Assembly: GCF_030272615.1 (NCBI RefSeq)
Contig: NC_081406.1
Location: 185,419,770 to 185,483,769 of the forward strand
Reading direction: 5' to 3'
Length of the DNA: 64,000 nucleotides
Source of the DNA: Cryptomeria japonica
Lineage: Eukaryota; Streptophyta; Pinopsida; Cupressales; Cupressaceae
Shown here: positions 47,054 to 59,635 of the stretch, one piece after another
Numbering within the stretch: position 1 is the first letter of the stretch
Layout: every line of letters begins with the position of its first letter
Notes under the pieces: generated by a model
What the model was told of the DNA's origin: nothing
The model's database searches: none
Seen by the model: the letters and a program-made list of their open reading frames with translations, nothing else
Position numbers and translations under genes: made by a program

Positions 47054-49416
47054 TGTTGGCATTGTGTTGTCATTGATGTCAACTAGTATGGGATGGCCTT
47101 TAGTAGAAGAGATGTATGCAAAACACTAATATGGAGGAGTATAAGATGTGATATCCAGGATATCATATTATGTTGCAGAACATCGAAAACGGAAAGAAAG
47201 ATGACCTCTAGTGTCATTAGTACACAAGTTAGTTCCTAACTTGTGTGATGAGATAGAGAGGTGTTTGAGATGTTGTTTGTGATGAAGAGGCAGAATATTA
47301 CCTGAATGACATCAACACTGGTGAAAAAGAATGAACAGGTCTGTAAGGTTGCAGAACAACATGACTCCCACTAGATGAAGATGTAGTCATGCCTGACAGT
47401 AAATGTGCTCACATCAGATCACATGAAGTGCACTACAGTATGCAGAAGACAAGGTTCTACTCTATGAGTAAGTGGATCTTATCTCCTATTATGCATTGAG
47501 TACATTATACTTTGGTAAGATAATGGTGAAGAGGTAAAGGAAAGTACTTGAAGGATCACACTGAATCTACCGATGAATTGAGGGGATACCTTAAGTGCAC
47601 AAGATCAAGGTTATGCACTAGAATGACAGAGAAGGCATGTTGGGATGCCAATACAAGGGTAGTGTGAATTTTTTTCCACTTGACAAACTGGTAGAGGTGA
47701 AGAAAATTGATCAAGGAGAAGATAAGGCTAAGAAGATATAGTCAGAGGAGAATGGCCTGACTGAAGATGGAGTCTTATGAAGGTTGATGATATGATGTCA
47801 TCAAGAGTGGTAACCGGTATGTAAGCCCACCATTAATATGAACCAGTTGCATAAATTCAAATGTCTTCCCAGTTGTGGGAATGAGAACACCTTGGACATA
47901 CATGTCTGATGACCACTCAAAGTATTGCACCAATAGTTCAATAGAGTGCAGACATGATCAGTAAACTAGTAGAAAGCTTGGTAGGTGATCCTATGAGGAC
48001 CAACATGAAGTGTCAAGGTGGCAGAGCTAGTCAACATGGATGCCACATGGATTCAATGTGGAAAACCTGCATTTGGATAAGGATGGAATGTACATCGACA
48101 TGGTAGTTGCAGGGTTGGTCGACGTTAATGGAGGGTCCCACAAATCATGGGATATGCTACAGAGTTTTTGCAAGGGTTTGTGGCTCAAGGTTGGAAGGAC
48201 AACTATGAACCAGCTAAGAATGGTTGAGGAGATTAAGGTGGATGAAGTAAACAACAAAACCAAATCCTAGCATTTGACCAAGACATCAGCTGATAGGGTA
48301 AAAATAAGATCACCAAAGATGGAAGGCATGATCTAGTAGGTTCATAAATGGCATACTTTTGTAGATTGACAGTCTGGAAGATTAGATCAAACAAGATCTT
48401 ATTAGATTTGGTTTTCCTTGAGGATATTAAAAAAACCCTAACCACCTAGAATTTGAACGAGCTTTCACTAGGAAAACCAATCTATAAATATGCAGGCAAA
48501 AAGACTTTATGTTGTTGCTGCAGAATAGAAGTATATTGTGCTACTACGAAGTGTGATAATTCTACAAGAAAGAGAAAATCAGCTATGTGATCAACAAGCA
48601 TCTGACAAGTGAATGTGAGTGAGGGTGAACCTCATTGAAATGTTCAACCGGTAGGAGAAGAAGAACCGGTAGTGGTTATACTAGCATAGTAAGAGGGAAG
48701 AGAGCTGCAGACAAGGCAGATAGTGGACCGCTAGAGTTGAGCACTGATAAAGTGCTTAGAAGTGAGGAGGAGATCCTAAAGAGAAGGAGAGTTGAAGAGG
48801 TGTACCGGTAGGGCTTACTAGTACAGAAGTAGGAAGTGTGAGCAGAAAGAGAAGTGAGTTGGTGTTACAGAGAAGGTATCTCACTAGTAAGGGAAGGTTT
48901 GGAATGGTTGCAAGATTCACTTGTAATAGAGTAACCACTTTTGTATTTAATTTTTTCATTGTGAAGACTGAGTTTTAGGTCGGTGCAGGGGTTGTAGCTC
49001 TTCTAGGTTGTAGCCCATAAATCAGGAAGGGGTTGTAGCTCCTTTGGGTTGTAGCCCATAAATCAGGAAGGGGTTGTAGCTCCTTTGGGTTGTATCCCAT
49101 AAAGTCAGAAGTTGGTGCTCCTTGGGTTGGTACCCTTAACTTTGTAATAGTGTTTTCATTATGAGGCTAGATTGGAGCAGTATACTCCACCAACATTTCT
49201 CATCGAGGTTTTTCCCATCTTAGTTTTTCCTCATATATGCTAGTGTTATGTGATGTTCCCTTGTGAGTGTTTGCATTTGAGTTTGTCTCCAAACTAACTA
49301 ATAAGTTTGCATAGAGTTAGATCTAATAACCGGTATGCTCACATAGGTTTGCGGCAGGGAAAAGATTTGAGAACCACTGATTCACCCTCTCGCCCTCTCA
49401 ATGGTGCATTATGTAT
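47054..49416 (+). repeat. 5' LTR of element G
   Basis: Starts TGTTGGCATTGTGTTGTC. The last bases and the start of the PBS are lost in a small deletion (GCATTATGTATG then TATCAGAGC). Small ORFs at 48027-48445 and 48756-48959 recur in the 3' LTR (55053-55417, 55817-56137) and are LTR frames. Confidence 0.88.
48988..49118. repeat. 41-bp tandem repeat in G 5' LTR
   Basis: Three units beginning GGGGTTGTAGCTC start at 48988, 49029 and 49070; each reads on to GTAGCCCATAAATCAGG. The 3' LTR has a rearranged version at 56109-56212. Confidence 0.92.
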
Positions 49417-49426
49417 GTATCAGAGC

Positions 49427-49545
49427 ATAGGTTCCCAATTAGATGAGCTTTCTCTAGCTTGGGTAGATTCGAGTGTGAGGACACAATGGTTTGTTCAGTG
49501 CCAGTCTTGATAGTTTTGATACTTGATGTAAAGAGCTGATGCCAA
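49427..49545 (+). other. Leader of G, and decayed minus PBS-like site
   Basis: GAGCTGATGCCAAT (49526-49539) complements to ATTGGCATCAGCTC, close to a copia PBS on minus beside LTR M. Confidence 0.4.
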
Positions 49546-50900
49546 TAGTTGACAAGATGAGAGGGGGGGTGAATCATACAAACTTAAACTTCCATAAAAT
49601 CAACAGATCCAACCTTGGTAATATATACTTCAACAGTACAACCAAAAACTACTAAACATGCAAACTCATAAACATATAATCATCATGAAACTAATAACAT
49701 CAGATTTAATGTGGAAACCCAAATAGGGAAAAACCACTATGGGATTTTGGACCCACTAAGAAATATACTCTTCTAGAGTATGCTCGGTTAAAAGTGAATC
49801 CTATTAAAGATTACAAACACATTGCTAGATGTGACCCGGTTAAGGGATTTCCCTCAGATCTGTTAGGATCTTCACTTTGTTAGAAGTGACCTTGTGAAAG
49901 TATTTCAAACACTCATTTAGAATGTTACCTTGCTAGAGGGTTTACAAATAAGACTGTTAAGTCCACTCAGGTCAGAGATTTCTCTGTTATTCAAAATAAA
50001 CAACAGTAGTAAATATATCTGCAACTTCACATCTAAAATGCTAAAGAAAATTCTTATTTGCTCAAAACAATCTTGTCATAATACTTATCTAGTCTTCTAC
50101 TGGGCACCTTACTCTATTATTCAAATAGGTATCCAAGCTTCTATGCTCGGTAATCACTATGTAGCATCCTTGTGCTTGCACTTGCCCACATACATTGTTC
50201 ATCAATGATTTCTTATTTATAAACAATTATCACCATTTAATCTCTTTGATCACATTTCCCATGATCAATCTTAGCCATTAGATCTTCAATCTTGACTAGG
50301 CTCAATGCATCTTTCGATCTGAAAATGTTTTACCTTGCCTTGGGACTTGCAGTCCTTTCTTGGAACTTGCACAAGGTTATTGCGGTTTAATCTGCACTGT
50401 AGATCTTCCCATCTATCTTTCTTTGTCATAGATCCTTTAACAAACTTTATGTGTGGCATTCCAATCATTTATACATATCCAGCTCATCATTGTCCTTCAT
50501 TAAATAATGCTTGTATTCATCTAATGCGCTCTGTCATAACTTGGTTGCAACTTGGTAAATACTAAACTTTACTCGGTAGACATTCCTCCTTCATTAACTG
50601 ATATCAATAACCTTAGGGTTTACCGACTAGGTTCTTTGCTTAGTGACACAGTATAGTATTAACCTTACAATCAACAATGTATGTAGGATATCAAAACAAT
50701 CTAAACATCATGATCTCATCATTGTCTAACTTAGTAATAGTTGCCCATTGAATAACTTATTCCCCTTATTCAAATTCTTTATGTGTCACTTACCGACCAC
50801 TTAATTCTCTTCAAATCAATCTCATCAAGACATGGCAACATCATACTGAATCAGAAAATCAATTTCTTGACATCAATGACAAAATAATGTTATAAAGATA
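49541..50900 (-). repeat. LTR M: minus-strand copia-type LTR inside G
   Basis: Left end GTTGACAAGATGAGAGGGGGGGTGAATCAT has the same layout as the ends of the copia A and I LTRs. ATAGGGAAAAACCACTATGGG at 49723 is the shared copia block. The right end is unclear (CTTGACATCAATGACA near 50876 resembles the far end of the A LTR). No PPT or coding sequence is attached, so it is probably a solo or truncated LTR. ORFs 49930-50565 are LTR frames. Confidence 0.5.
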
Positions 50901-51015
50901 GTTATCATCCTTTTTCAGTTATATCAAATAGTCTTCAACAACCTTCTCAATATCCTTAATGAATATCAACAATTTGTCTTTCTACTGAGAATGCCAATAA
51001 GTCTCTACTCCTATT

Positions 51016-52060
51016 TTTAATGGTTCAAACTTTCCTATTTGGAGTTACAGAATGGAAGTCTTCCTATCCTCTTTAGGGTTTGATGCATGGATGTTAGTAG
51101 TTGAAGGTCTCCCTACAAAAGTCAGTCTTCCTACCAAATTTGTTGACGAAAGAAGAAACTAGTGTAATGAAGAAGCTATAAGATCTATATTCAATGGACT
51201 TACCAATGATGTCTCCTCATAGGTGGACAAATGCACTTTAGCAAAGAGCCTATGGGAAAGATTGAAGAGGCTCTATGGAAATGATCCCACTACTATAGAA
51301 TCAACATGCAAAGGGAATGTGAGAAACATATCTCATGTTTGTATGGATGATGAAGATAGAACTATTTCTAGTAGCAGTAGTGATGAAGAAGGAACCCACC
51401 TCTTCATGGCTCAATAATTTGAAAGTGGTTGGGCAAATAGTTCCCTCTGAAAAGATGTATTTGGAAGTGATGAGGAAGGGGAAGAAGAAGAATATGCAAA
51501 AGTAGATCTTGAGTGTGAATTGGTAAGTGCTTTAAAAGAGCTTAAAAATGTTAGAAGTGATTTTAAAATATACAAAAGATCAGTTCATGAGGATTGCAGT
51601 CAGTTGAGAACTTGTCTTGATGTGTCAAACCAGAAGGTTGGCCTATTGACTTCTCAACTAGATGAGACCAAAAGACTGACTAATGATTTGAAATCAGTCC
51701 TAGACACCAAGGAAAGTGAAAGGGAGAACTTGAGAAATGAATATAAGCTATTCAAGAATGCTGCTATTGTGGAGCAGAATTGATTAGTCAAATGCCTTCA
51801 AGAATCTGAAAAATGCATCTTAGAGTTGAAGACTCAGGCATAAGATACCAAGGGATGCTAGTGTGAAGATCTAGAAGTTAGGCTAAAAGTTAAAAGTGAA
51901 TAATATCAATAGCTATTTGGAGAAATTGAGATTATTAGAAACAACCTTGAGAAGTGTCAAGAGGAGCTCAAGGTAAGAGTCCAGTTTGATGGTAGCAGTG
52001 ATGCCTTGGACAAGATGTTGAAGAAGCAGAAGCATACCAAGGAGACTGAAGGCTAAGTAG
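51016..52060 (+). pseudogene. Element G gag, capsid and coiled-coil region
   Basis: The frame from FNGSNFPIWSYRMEVFLSSL (51016) is a copia Gag N-terminus. VDKCTLAKSLWERLKRLYG follows, then an acidic SSSSSDEE segment and a Glu/Lys/Leu-rich coiled coil (51520-52050: ELVSALKELKNVRSDFKIYK, NDLKSVLDTKESERENL). Eight or more in-frame stops occur. The middle of the capsid seems shortened between LYG and the acidic segment. Coiled-coil extension of Gag is known in SIRE-type copia elements; the match in kind is inference. Confidence 0.75.
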
Positions 52061-52720
52061 TGGTGTTGGTGAATTCTCCACCAACAAGAATGTTCCTCAC
52101 AATGACATTTTGTTTGTCTCCTCCAATGGAGAAAACAAAGGCCAAACCCTCTTAGTGAGAAATGCTCCCCGAAAGAAGGATGATCTAGAAACAACTGGTG
52201 AGGACTTGCAAACAAGAAAGAAGATTGGTGTTGCAAGAAGAAGGAACATTGGAGATCCCAAAGGAAAGGAGAAGATGGGAGAAGAAAGCTTCAATGGAAG
52301 CAAGAAGATGAGGAAGAAGCAAAGAAGACCCCCTATCGACAGAGGACAAAAAAATGCTATTACCCATAGGGGAAATCAAATGTGGGAGAAGAAGAGACTA
52401 GATGCAAGAGAAACATAAAATGGAAAACCAAGGATCCATTCTCAAAAAGGAAGAAATAGAGATGCAAAACTGGTAATATCTCCTCATGCATGGAAAAATT
52501 GATTTGTAGGTTATATGCCATCGTTTACCGGTTACTGTTTTGCATGTAATGTATATGGCCATAGGGTGGAAGAATGTAAAATGAGATCTAGAAGGAATAA
52601 TCTAGGATCTCATAGACAACATGCATATGAGCAAGATATATCTAGGAATAGATACATGCAATATCCCTCTCTTGGTTATGCAAGTGTTATTTGTCGTAAC
52701 TAAAATGGATCTGTCCATAG
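52061..52720 (+). pseudogene. Element G gag C-terminus with zinc knuckle
   Basis: Shifted frame. A very basic segment (KKMRKKQRRPPIDRGQK) is followed by an intact CCHC knuckle, CFACNVYGHRVEEC, at 52536-52577, then an Arg/Asn-rich tail. Two stops occur (near 52416 and 52500). It would bind RNA during packaging. No protease follows. Confidence 0.85.
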
Positions 52721-54175
52721 AGAGTTTGAATGCAAGAAAAGGAACCTATAGCCATATGGAGGCCGACAAAATGGCTATACTCTATAGAAAAGTGAAAAAT
52801 GAGCATATGGAAGGAAGAGACCTACATGGAACCAAAGGAGAAATCTCTCTGTAGGAGCAATAAGTCCACTAGGTTTGGCTACCAGTCACAACAACATGAC
52901 TAGGAGAAGATGGTCAAACTAGTATGCTAAGATATTTCCCAATCATGGTGTGGGGATGGATGTTGTGTGCTACTTTAGCACTACTTCAAGCCATGATGGA
53001 GGATCAGAAAATGAAAAGACCCTTCAACAGAAGAAGGAAAGACCTGCTCCCTAGAATTAAAAAAGGGAAGATGAATGAGACCAGGAAGGTATGGAGGAAG
53101 AGGACCATGGTCTAGCACTGTGCTCCTTTTGCACAGGTGATATCTCCTAAAACCTAAAGGAGGTGTAGGATTCTAGGGGGAGCAGAAAATTAAAATTATT
53201 CACCCACCCCCTTAGTGAAGAAGGAAACATGGAAGAACATACTATTGCTGATGAAAAGGAAGGAAGTAATAAGAGTGTGTAGAGGCTGCATTATCTACAC
53301 ACCTACTGATTTAGGTTGGATCACCACTGCATGCTTTAATGAATAAAGGTTAACAATTGGTTTCGGGTGTTAACTAGTTTGTGCAAGATGCTACAAGCTT
53401 GTATACTTAGAGGTACTTGAAGGTTATGTAAGACAATGAATTTGGAGGCCATTGCATTAGCCCCGATAGCATAGGAGTGAAGTTATGTCTTAGGTGGTGT
53501 TGATGATGACCTGAATGACATATGTTGGCCCCAATTGTTGATCATATAGGGTTGCATGCATATATATGGGCTAACCAGTTTGATTTATGGCATAGCAATG
53601 TCATTGTCTGGGATTGTGAAGATTCAGGATCATGTAATAGGTTGTGGTGAATACAATGGAGCTAAAGGATCATTAGGTGACCATGTATGTACAACTCAAC
53701 CGATATATGGTGAAGAATAGAATTTTGTCATTGGACCTAACTGGTAATGAGAACATGAGATGTATGACTCAGGGGGAGTTCAAGTGCTCATGATGTAGAA
53801 CAAGCATGCTTGAATTTGTAAGGATACACACTAACAAGCTGCAGGAGATGCTACAAGATGACCGACAAGTGAGAAATATTCATTGACACATCAACAATCT
53901 ATATTAGCCCTTCTATAAGTTAAGTGCTCTATCAAATAACAAGTGGTATGACTTGAGAAGATGTAACAACCAATGACAAGATACCAAGTGGTATCATAGG
54001 ATTTGTTACATTCACTGAAGGTAAAGGGGAAGAAATAATTATGTCAGTAACTAGTAAATACAAGGAGGATTGATATCCTAGAAGTGCCCTTTGTCATTGT
54101 TTCAAAGGGGGAGAAGGATTCTATAGTATATCACATACTACATGTGTGATCATACAAAGGGGGAGAAGGATTATG
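52721..54175 (+). other. G interior downstream of gag
   Basis: No pol motif in any frame. Repeated polypurine-like AAGGGGGAGAAGGATT occurs at 54106 and 54157 shortly before the PPT. Short ORFs are without domains. Confidence 0.5.
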
Positions 54176-54189
54176 CCAAAGGGGGAGAT
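54176..54189 (+). other. Polypurine tract of element G
   Basis: CCAAAGGGGGAGAT directly before the 3' LTR. Confidence 0.88.
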
Positions 54190-56523
54190 TGTTGGCATTG
54201 TGTTGTCATTGATGTCAACCGGTATGGGATGTCCACCAGTAGAAGAGATGTATGTGCAACACTAATATGGAGGAGTATAGGATGTGATATCTTGGATATC
54301 ACCTTATGTTGCAAAACACCAGAAATGAAAAGAAAGATGAGCTCAGGTGTCATCAGTACACAAGTTAGTGTCTCACTTGTGTGATGAGATAGAGAGGTGG
54401 TTCAGATGTTGTTTATGATGAAGAGGCATAAGGTTACCTGAATCACATCAACAATGGATGAAAAGAATGAACATGTCTTTAAGGTTGCAGAACAACAAGA
54501 CTCCCACCGGATGAAGATGCAATCATGATTGACAGTGAATATGCTCACATTAGATCACATGAAGTGCTCTACAATATGCAGAAGACAAGGTGCTACTCCA
54601 CTAGTAAGTGGAGCTTATCTCCTATTATGCATTGAGTGCATTAGAGTTTGGTAAGATAATGATGAAGAGGTAAAGGCAAGTACTTGAAGCATCACACCAG
54701 ATCTACCGGTGAATTGAGGGGACGCCTTAAGTGCATGAGAATAGGGTTATGCAATGGACCGATAGAGAAGGCATGTTGGGATGCTAGTACAAGGGTAGTG
54801 CAAAGTGTTTGTCATCTTGACAAACTGGTAGAGGTGAAAAAAAAAGATCAAGGAGAAGATAAGGCTGAGTAGATGCAATCAGAGGAGAATGGCCTGACTG
54901 AAGATGGAGTCTTATGAAGGTTGATGATATGGTGTCATCAAGAGTGGTAACAGGTATGTAAGCCCATCAGTAATATGAACCAGTTACAGAATGCATATGT
55001 CTTCCTAGCTGTGGGAATGAGTGTGTGTTGGACATACATGTCTAATGACCGGTCAAGGTTTTGCACAAATAGTTAAGCAAAGTGCAGACATGATGAGTAA
55101 ACTGATAGAAAGTTTGGTTGGTGATCCTATGAGGACCGACATGAAGATTAAAGGTGGCAGAGCTGGTCGACTTGGATGCCACATGGAGTCAATGTGGAAA
55201 ACTTGCATTTGGATAAGGATGGAATGTACATCGATAGGGTAGTTGCAAGGTTGGTCAACATTAATGGAGGGTCCCACAAATCATGAGATATGTTGAAAAG
55301 TTTTTGCAAGGGTTTGTGGCTCGAGGTCAGAAGGACAACTACAAACCAGCTAAGAATGATTGAGGAGACTAAGGTAGATGAAGGAAATAGAAAAACCAAA
55401 TCTTGGCATTTGACCAAGAGATCAACCGATAAGGTAAAAAGTAAATCGTCAAAGATGGAAGGCGTGATCCAGGAGGTGCATAAATGGAATACTTTTGCAG
55501 ATTGGTGGTCTAAAAGATCAGATTAGACAAGATCTTATTAAATTTGGTTTTCCTTGAGGATGGTGAAAAAACCCTAACCACCTAAAATTTGAACGAGATT
55601 TTAGCGGGAAAACCAATGTATAAATATGAAGGCCAAAAGACATTGTGTTGTTGCTGCAGAATACAAGTATATTATGCAACTACAAAGTGTGATACTTCCG
55701 TAAGTAAGAGAAAATTAGCTAAGTGCTCAATGAGCATCCGACAAGTGAATGCGAGTGAGGGTGAACCTAGTTGAAATGTTCAAATGGTAGGAGAAGAAGA
55801 ACCAGTAGTGGTTATACTAGCAGAGTAAGAGGGAAGAGAGGTGCAGACAAGGTAGACAATGGACTGGTAGAGTCAAGCACTGATAAAGTGTTGAGAAGTG
55901 AGGAGGAGATCCTGTAGAGAAGGAGAGTTGAAGAGGTGTACTAGTAGGGCTTACCGACAGAGAAGCAGGAAGTGTGAGCAGTAAGAGAAGTGAGTTGGTA
56001 TTGCAGACAAGGCATCTCACCAATAGAGGAAGGTATTTGGAATGGTTGCAAGATTCACTTGTAACAGAGTAACCACTTTTATATTTAATGTTTTCATTGT
56101 GAACACTAAGTTGTAGCTCCTTTGGGTTGTAGCCCATAAATCAGGCAGGGGTTGTAGCCCATAAATTAGGCAGGGGTTGTAGCTCCTTTTGGTTGTAGCC
56201 CATAAAGTCAGGGGTTGGTTCTTCTTGGGTTGGTGCCCTAAACTTTGTAACAGTGTTTTCATTGTGAGGTTGGATTGGAGCAGTAGACTCTAGCAACATT
56301 TCTCACCGAGGTTTTTCCCATCTTGGGTTTTCCTCCGATATGCTAGTGTTATGTGATGTTCCCTTTTGAGTGTTTGCATTTGAGTTTGTCTCCTCACTAA
56401 CCGGTATGTCTGCATAGATTTTGATCTATTAACTGATATGCTCACATACGTTTGAGGTAGGGAAAACATTTGAGAACCACTGATTCACCCCCTTCCCCTC
56501 TTGGTGGTGCATTGTGTCTAACA
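54190..56523 (+). repeat. 3' LTR of element G (2334 bp)
   Basis: TGTTGGCATTGTG to GTGTCTAACA, followed by TSD CAAAG. Confidence 0.9.
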
Positions 56524-56528
56524 CAAAG

Positions 56529-57372
56529 AAAATGGTCCAATTGAGGAGAAATTCTCTTTCGTTCAACTTCTAGCAAAAGGAAAAAAAACTAATACACTCT
56601 AGGTTTTGACAAGCGGTTTGAGTTGATGGAGATTCTAAGATGTGAGTTGTGATATTATGATGACTTTTTAAGAATAGAAAATTTTGATTGATTTGTCTTT
56701 AATTATCCAAACCTTTGAAAAATTATAGAATATACACTCACTGTTTAGATAATAGAATAAAACAACTCTTTGACTACTTGATTTTTGTGTTTGCAATAGT
56801 TATTTAGAAAATCATCCATTGACAAACTTAGATCAAACTATCATAACTTTGAACATTAGAGTAGTTTAGTGCATAGATATAGTAAAACAATGCATAGACT
56901 GAATAGATTAGCACATCCAAAGAATATATTAGCATATTGAAAGCACATAACAATGCATAGACCAAACAGATTAGCACGTACACAATCTAATATAGCACAT
57001 AGACCTATTCATATATCAGACTAGGAGAAAAATCTATCTCATTTGATAGAAAACAAAAGTCAGATTTGGATACCCTTTTTAGAGTTGAGTTCACTTTTAG
57101 ATCAATTTCAAAGTTAGGAAAATTTGGTTTTGCAAGTGAAACCTTTTTAACATAGCCTAGATCAAAACATTTTAAGTGTATACTTATCATTTTGATCTCT
57201 GATTTTCATCATAGTTTCTTTATCATGATATATCATCCTTAATCATGAACAAGGGCTTTGAATCAAATCAACCTAGTCTAATCAATACAATCTTTCCTAT
57301 TTAACTTGGTTAACTCTCATCAAAATAGCTCTCTAAACAAAGATCAAAGATTAAAAACCTTTAAGCACGTGC
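56529..57372 (+). other. Leader of gypsy F, second part
   Basis: AT-rich with no coding call. GCATAGA/AGCACAT phrases (56870-57010) match similar phrases at 46310-46400 on the other side of G, supporting one continuous leader. Confidence 0.5.
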
Positions 57373-57594
57373 ATGTCGGTTTTGACTAGAAATCAAGAGA
57401 GAAAATTAGAACAACAAAAACAAAAACAAAAATCCACAATGGAAGAGGAAAATCATTTTTTCATCGAAATATACCACAAGATGATGACAATGAGAAAATA
57501 TCGAAGGAAACAATCAAATAAGTGCAACAAGATCCTAGATTTGGTAAATTCATGGAAAAGGTGTTGGAAACTAACAAAGAGAAGTACTCTCTAA
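57373..57594 (+). pseudogene. Gypsy F gag N-terminus
   Basis: ATG at 57373 opens MSVLTRNQERKLEQQKQKQK, a basic Gln-rich start usual for plant gypsy Gag. A frameshift near 57500 moves the likely coding text to another frame (QQDPRFGKFMEKVLETNKEK). It is cut at 57594 by copia H, so only about 75 codons survive here. Confidence 0.55.
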
Positions 57595-58761
57595 TGTTGG
57601 CACACTTGGGTGTCAAATTACCTTAGGACTTTTATGTGTTGGTATTATGGATAACTTCTTCATATGTTGCATTGATGTCAAAACTTATCTTCTTGGAGAT
57701 CTATATTGTTGTTTTGGCACTGTGGTTATATTGTTATGTTGTTCAACTGGCAATATGGTTCACTGGTATGGTTAGTGGCTTATGCATAGTCACCAATATA
57801 TGTTCACTAGTAGGTTATATGGTTCACCAACAACAATGATATCTTGGAGACCATTTGGTTATGTCAAAGACATGGATTGGAAGTTTAGTTTTGGTGTTTT
57901 TCTTATTGGTCTTATCGGGTTGACAAATTTGTCTTAACCGATAAATAGGTCTAGGTTATGGACCGATATATGTTATCTATTCCAGATCACTACGACACAT
58001 CATGGAGTTTGTTTTATTGATTGGTTAATGTGGTAAATGTATTGAGACAACATGTTGTATCACATCAAGAATTATTTGCAATTGATTTAATTGTAATATC
58101 TTTAGTGAGCCGACCTATACATTTGGTCTTAGGTTTTGTATATATGATTGTAAGATATTATTGAAGATCAAGATATGGATATGGTATGAGTGTATATTGA
58201 AGAGAAAAAATAAGGAGATCCTTATGTGAATCACACAAACATTATTTGAAGGTTGAAGGAAGGTTATGAAGGTGTTTGACACTCATGATCATAGCTTAAA
58301 CCGATACTGAATCCAACATTGGAGATGCTATTTTGAGTAGTACATTATCATTGGATTTAACCATCCAATTGTGTAGTCAATGTGACTCCTATTTTGTGAT
58401 TGAGAAGTGAGCTCTAGGTAGTTGGCCTTTTTGCATGTGTAGACCCCATTTGTATACACATACTATCTGCAGTAGTATCATTTGATTGTGGGTAAGGTTT
58501 CCCACCGTGGTTTTTCCCTTACCAAGTTTCCATGTCAAAATCTTTGTGTTATGTGTTGTGGATGTTGTTTCTCTTTCTGTTTCATGCATTAAGTTACACC
58601 GGTACTATTAAATAATTATTAAACTATTTTATCGACACTTAAGTTTGGTTTACTGCCATTAAGTTTAAGTTGGAATAATTTGCATTTGGTTTAGGATTTA
58701 TTGACAACTGGTTTACAATTGATTCACCCCCCCTCTTAGTTGTCCTTCTCTGGACCTAACA
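57595..58761 (+). repeat. 5' LTR of copia H (1167 bp)
   Basis: Alignable to the C LTRs through TTCACTAGTAGGTTATATGG, GAGACCATTTGGTTATGTC and the TTCCCACCGTGGTTTTTCCC block at 58499-58518. Confidence 0.82.
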
Positions 58762-58769
58762 ATTGGTTT

Positions 58770-59635
58770 ATGCTAATAATTGATGATTATTCTAGAATGT
58801 GTTGGGTTACTTTTCTTAGGGAGAAATCAAAAGATTTTGGAAGATTAAAGATATTCAAGGCTATGGCAGAGAATGAAACCGACAAGAAAATAAAATGTTT
58901 AAGATAAGATCAAGGAGGAGAATTTACATCTAGAGAATTTAATGCATTATGTGAAGTGAATGGAATCAAAAGATAACTATTAGCACCCCTGACACCCCAA
59001 CATAATGGAGTTGTAGAAAGGAAGAATGGAACTATTCTGGATACAACAAGAACCATGTTGATGGAAGCAAATCTACCTCATGCGTACTAGAGAGAAGAAG
59101 TGAATACAATGGTTTATACCTTTAACAGAGTTCACATCAAAAGTGAAACCGGTAAGACCCTCTATGAACTATGGTTTGGTCATATTCCTACTCTTAAGTA
59201 CTCCAGAATATTTGGAAGCAAATGTTGCATTAGAAGAGATGAGTATATTGGCAAATTTGATCCTAAAAGTGATGAAGGAATATTTCTTGGTTACTCATAT
59301 AGAAGTAAGGCATATAGATGTTATAATAAAAGGTTACAAAAAATCATTGAGAGTACTAATGTGAAGATAGATGAACACTTTAGAAGAGATTCAAGATCTA
59401 TAGAACCGACAGTTGAAATGATTATAGATCAATTGACATAGATTGTACGGGTACAGAATGAAGACCCAGTCACACCAGCATCATCAGAAAGCTCAACTAT
59501 GACTAAAGAACAACAACCTGTGAATGCAAATCAGAATAAACCTAGGTATGTAAGATTGAATCATTCAGAGAATCAGATAATTGGAAACAAGAATCAAGGT
59601 GTTATTACTATAGGAATATTGGCAAATGAAGAGGT
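58770..59635 (+). pseudogene. Copia H integrase and start of RT linker
   Basis: One frame of 288 codons holds LIIDDYSRMCWVTFLREKS, then a TAA before DQGGEFTSREF, TPQHNGVVERKNGTILDTTR with the third acidic position (VERKN) kept, a [38 protein letters not shown] and FLGYSYRSKAYRCYNKR. Four stops and no frameshift. It is better preserved than the integrase of C, where the NGxxER part is lost. Confidence 0.88.

Larger units (their letters stand above)
47054..56523 (+). mobile_element. Element G: gag-only copia-type element with ~2.3-kb LTRs
   Basis: LTRs 47054-~49416 and 54190-56523 are colinear along their length. The perfect 5-bp TSD CAAAG is at 47049-47053 and 56524-56528. PBS remnant TATCAGAGC at 49418, gag 51016-52720, PPT CCAAAGGGGGAGAT at 54176. 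No protease, integrase, RT or RNase H motif was found in the 4.8-kb interior. About half of the element is LTR. Non-autonomous, TR-GAG/LARD-like. Confidence 0.88.
57595..59635 (+). mobile_element. Copia element H, deleted between PBS and integrase
   Basis: LTR 57595-58761 is the same family as C, ending CTCTGGACCTAACA. PBS start ATTGG follows, then TTTATGCTAATAATTGATG, which is integrase sequence (compare C at 28832). Gag, protease and pre-integrase are therefore gone. The element is cut at 59635 by I. Its 3' part is outside the window. Confidence 0.82.
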
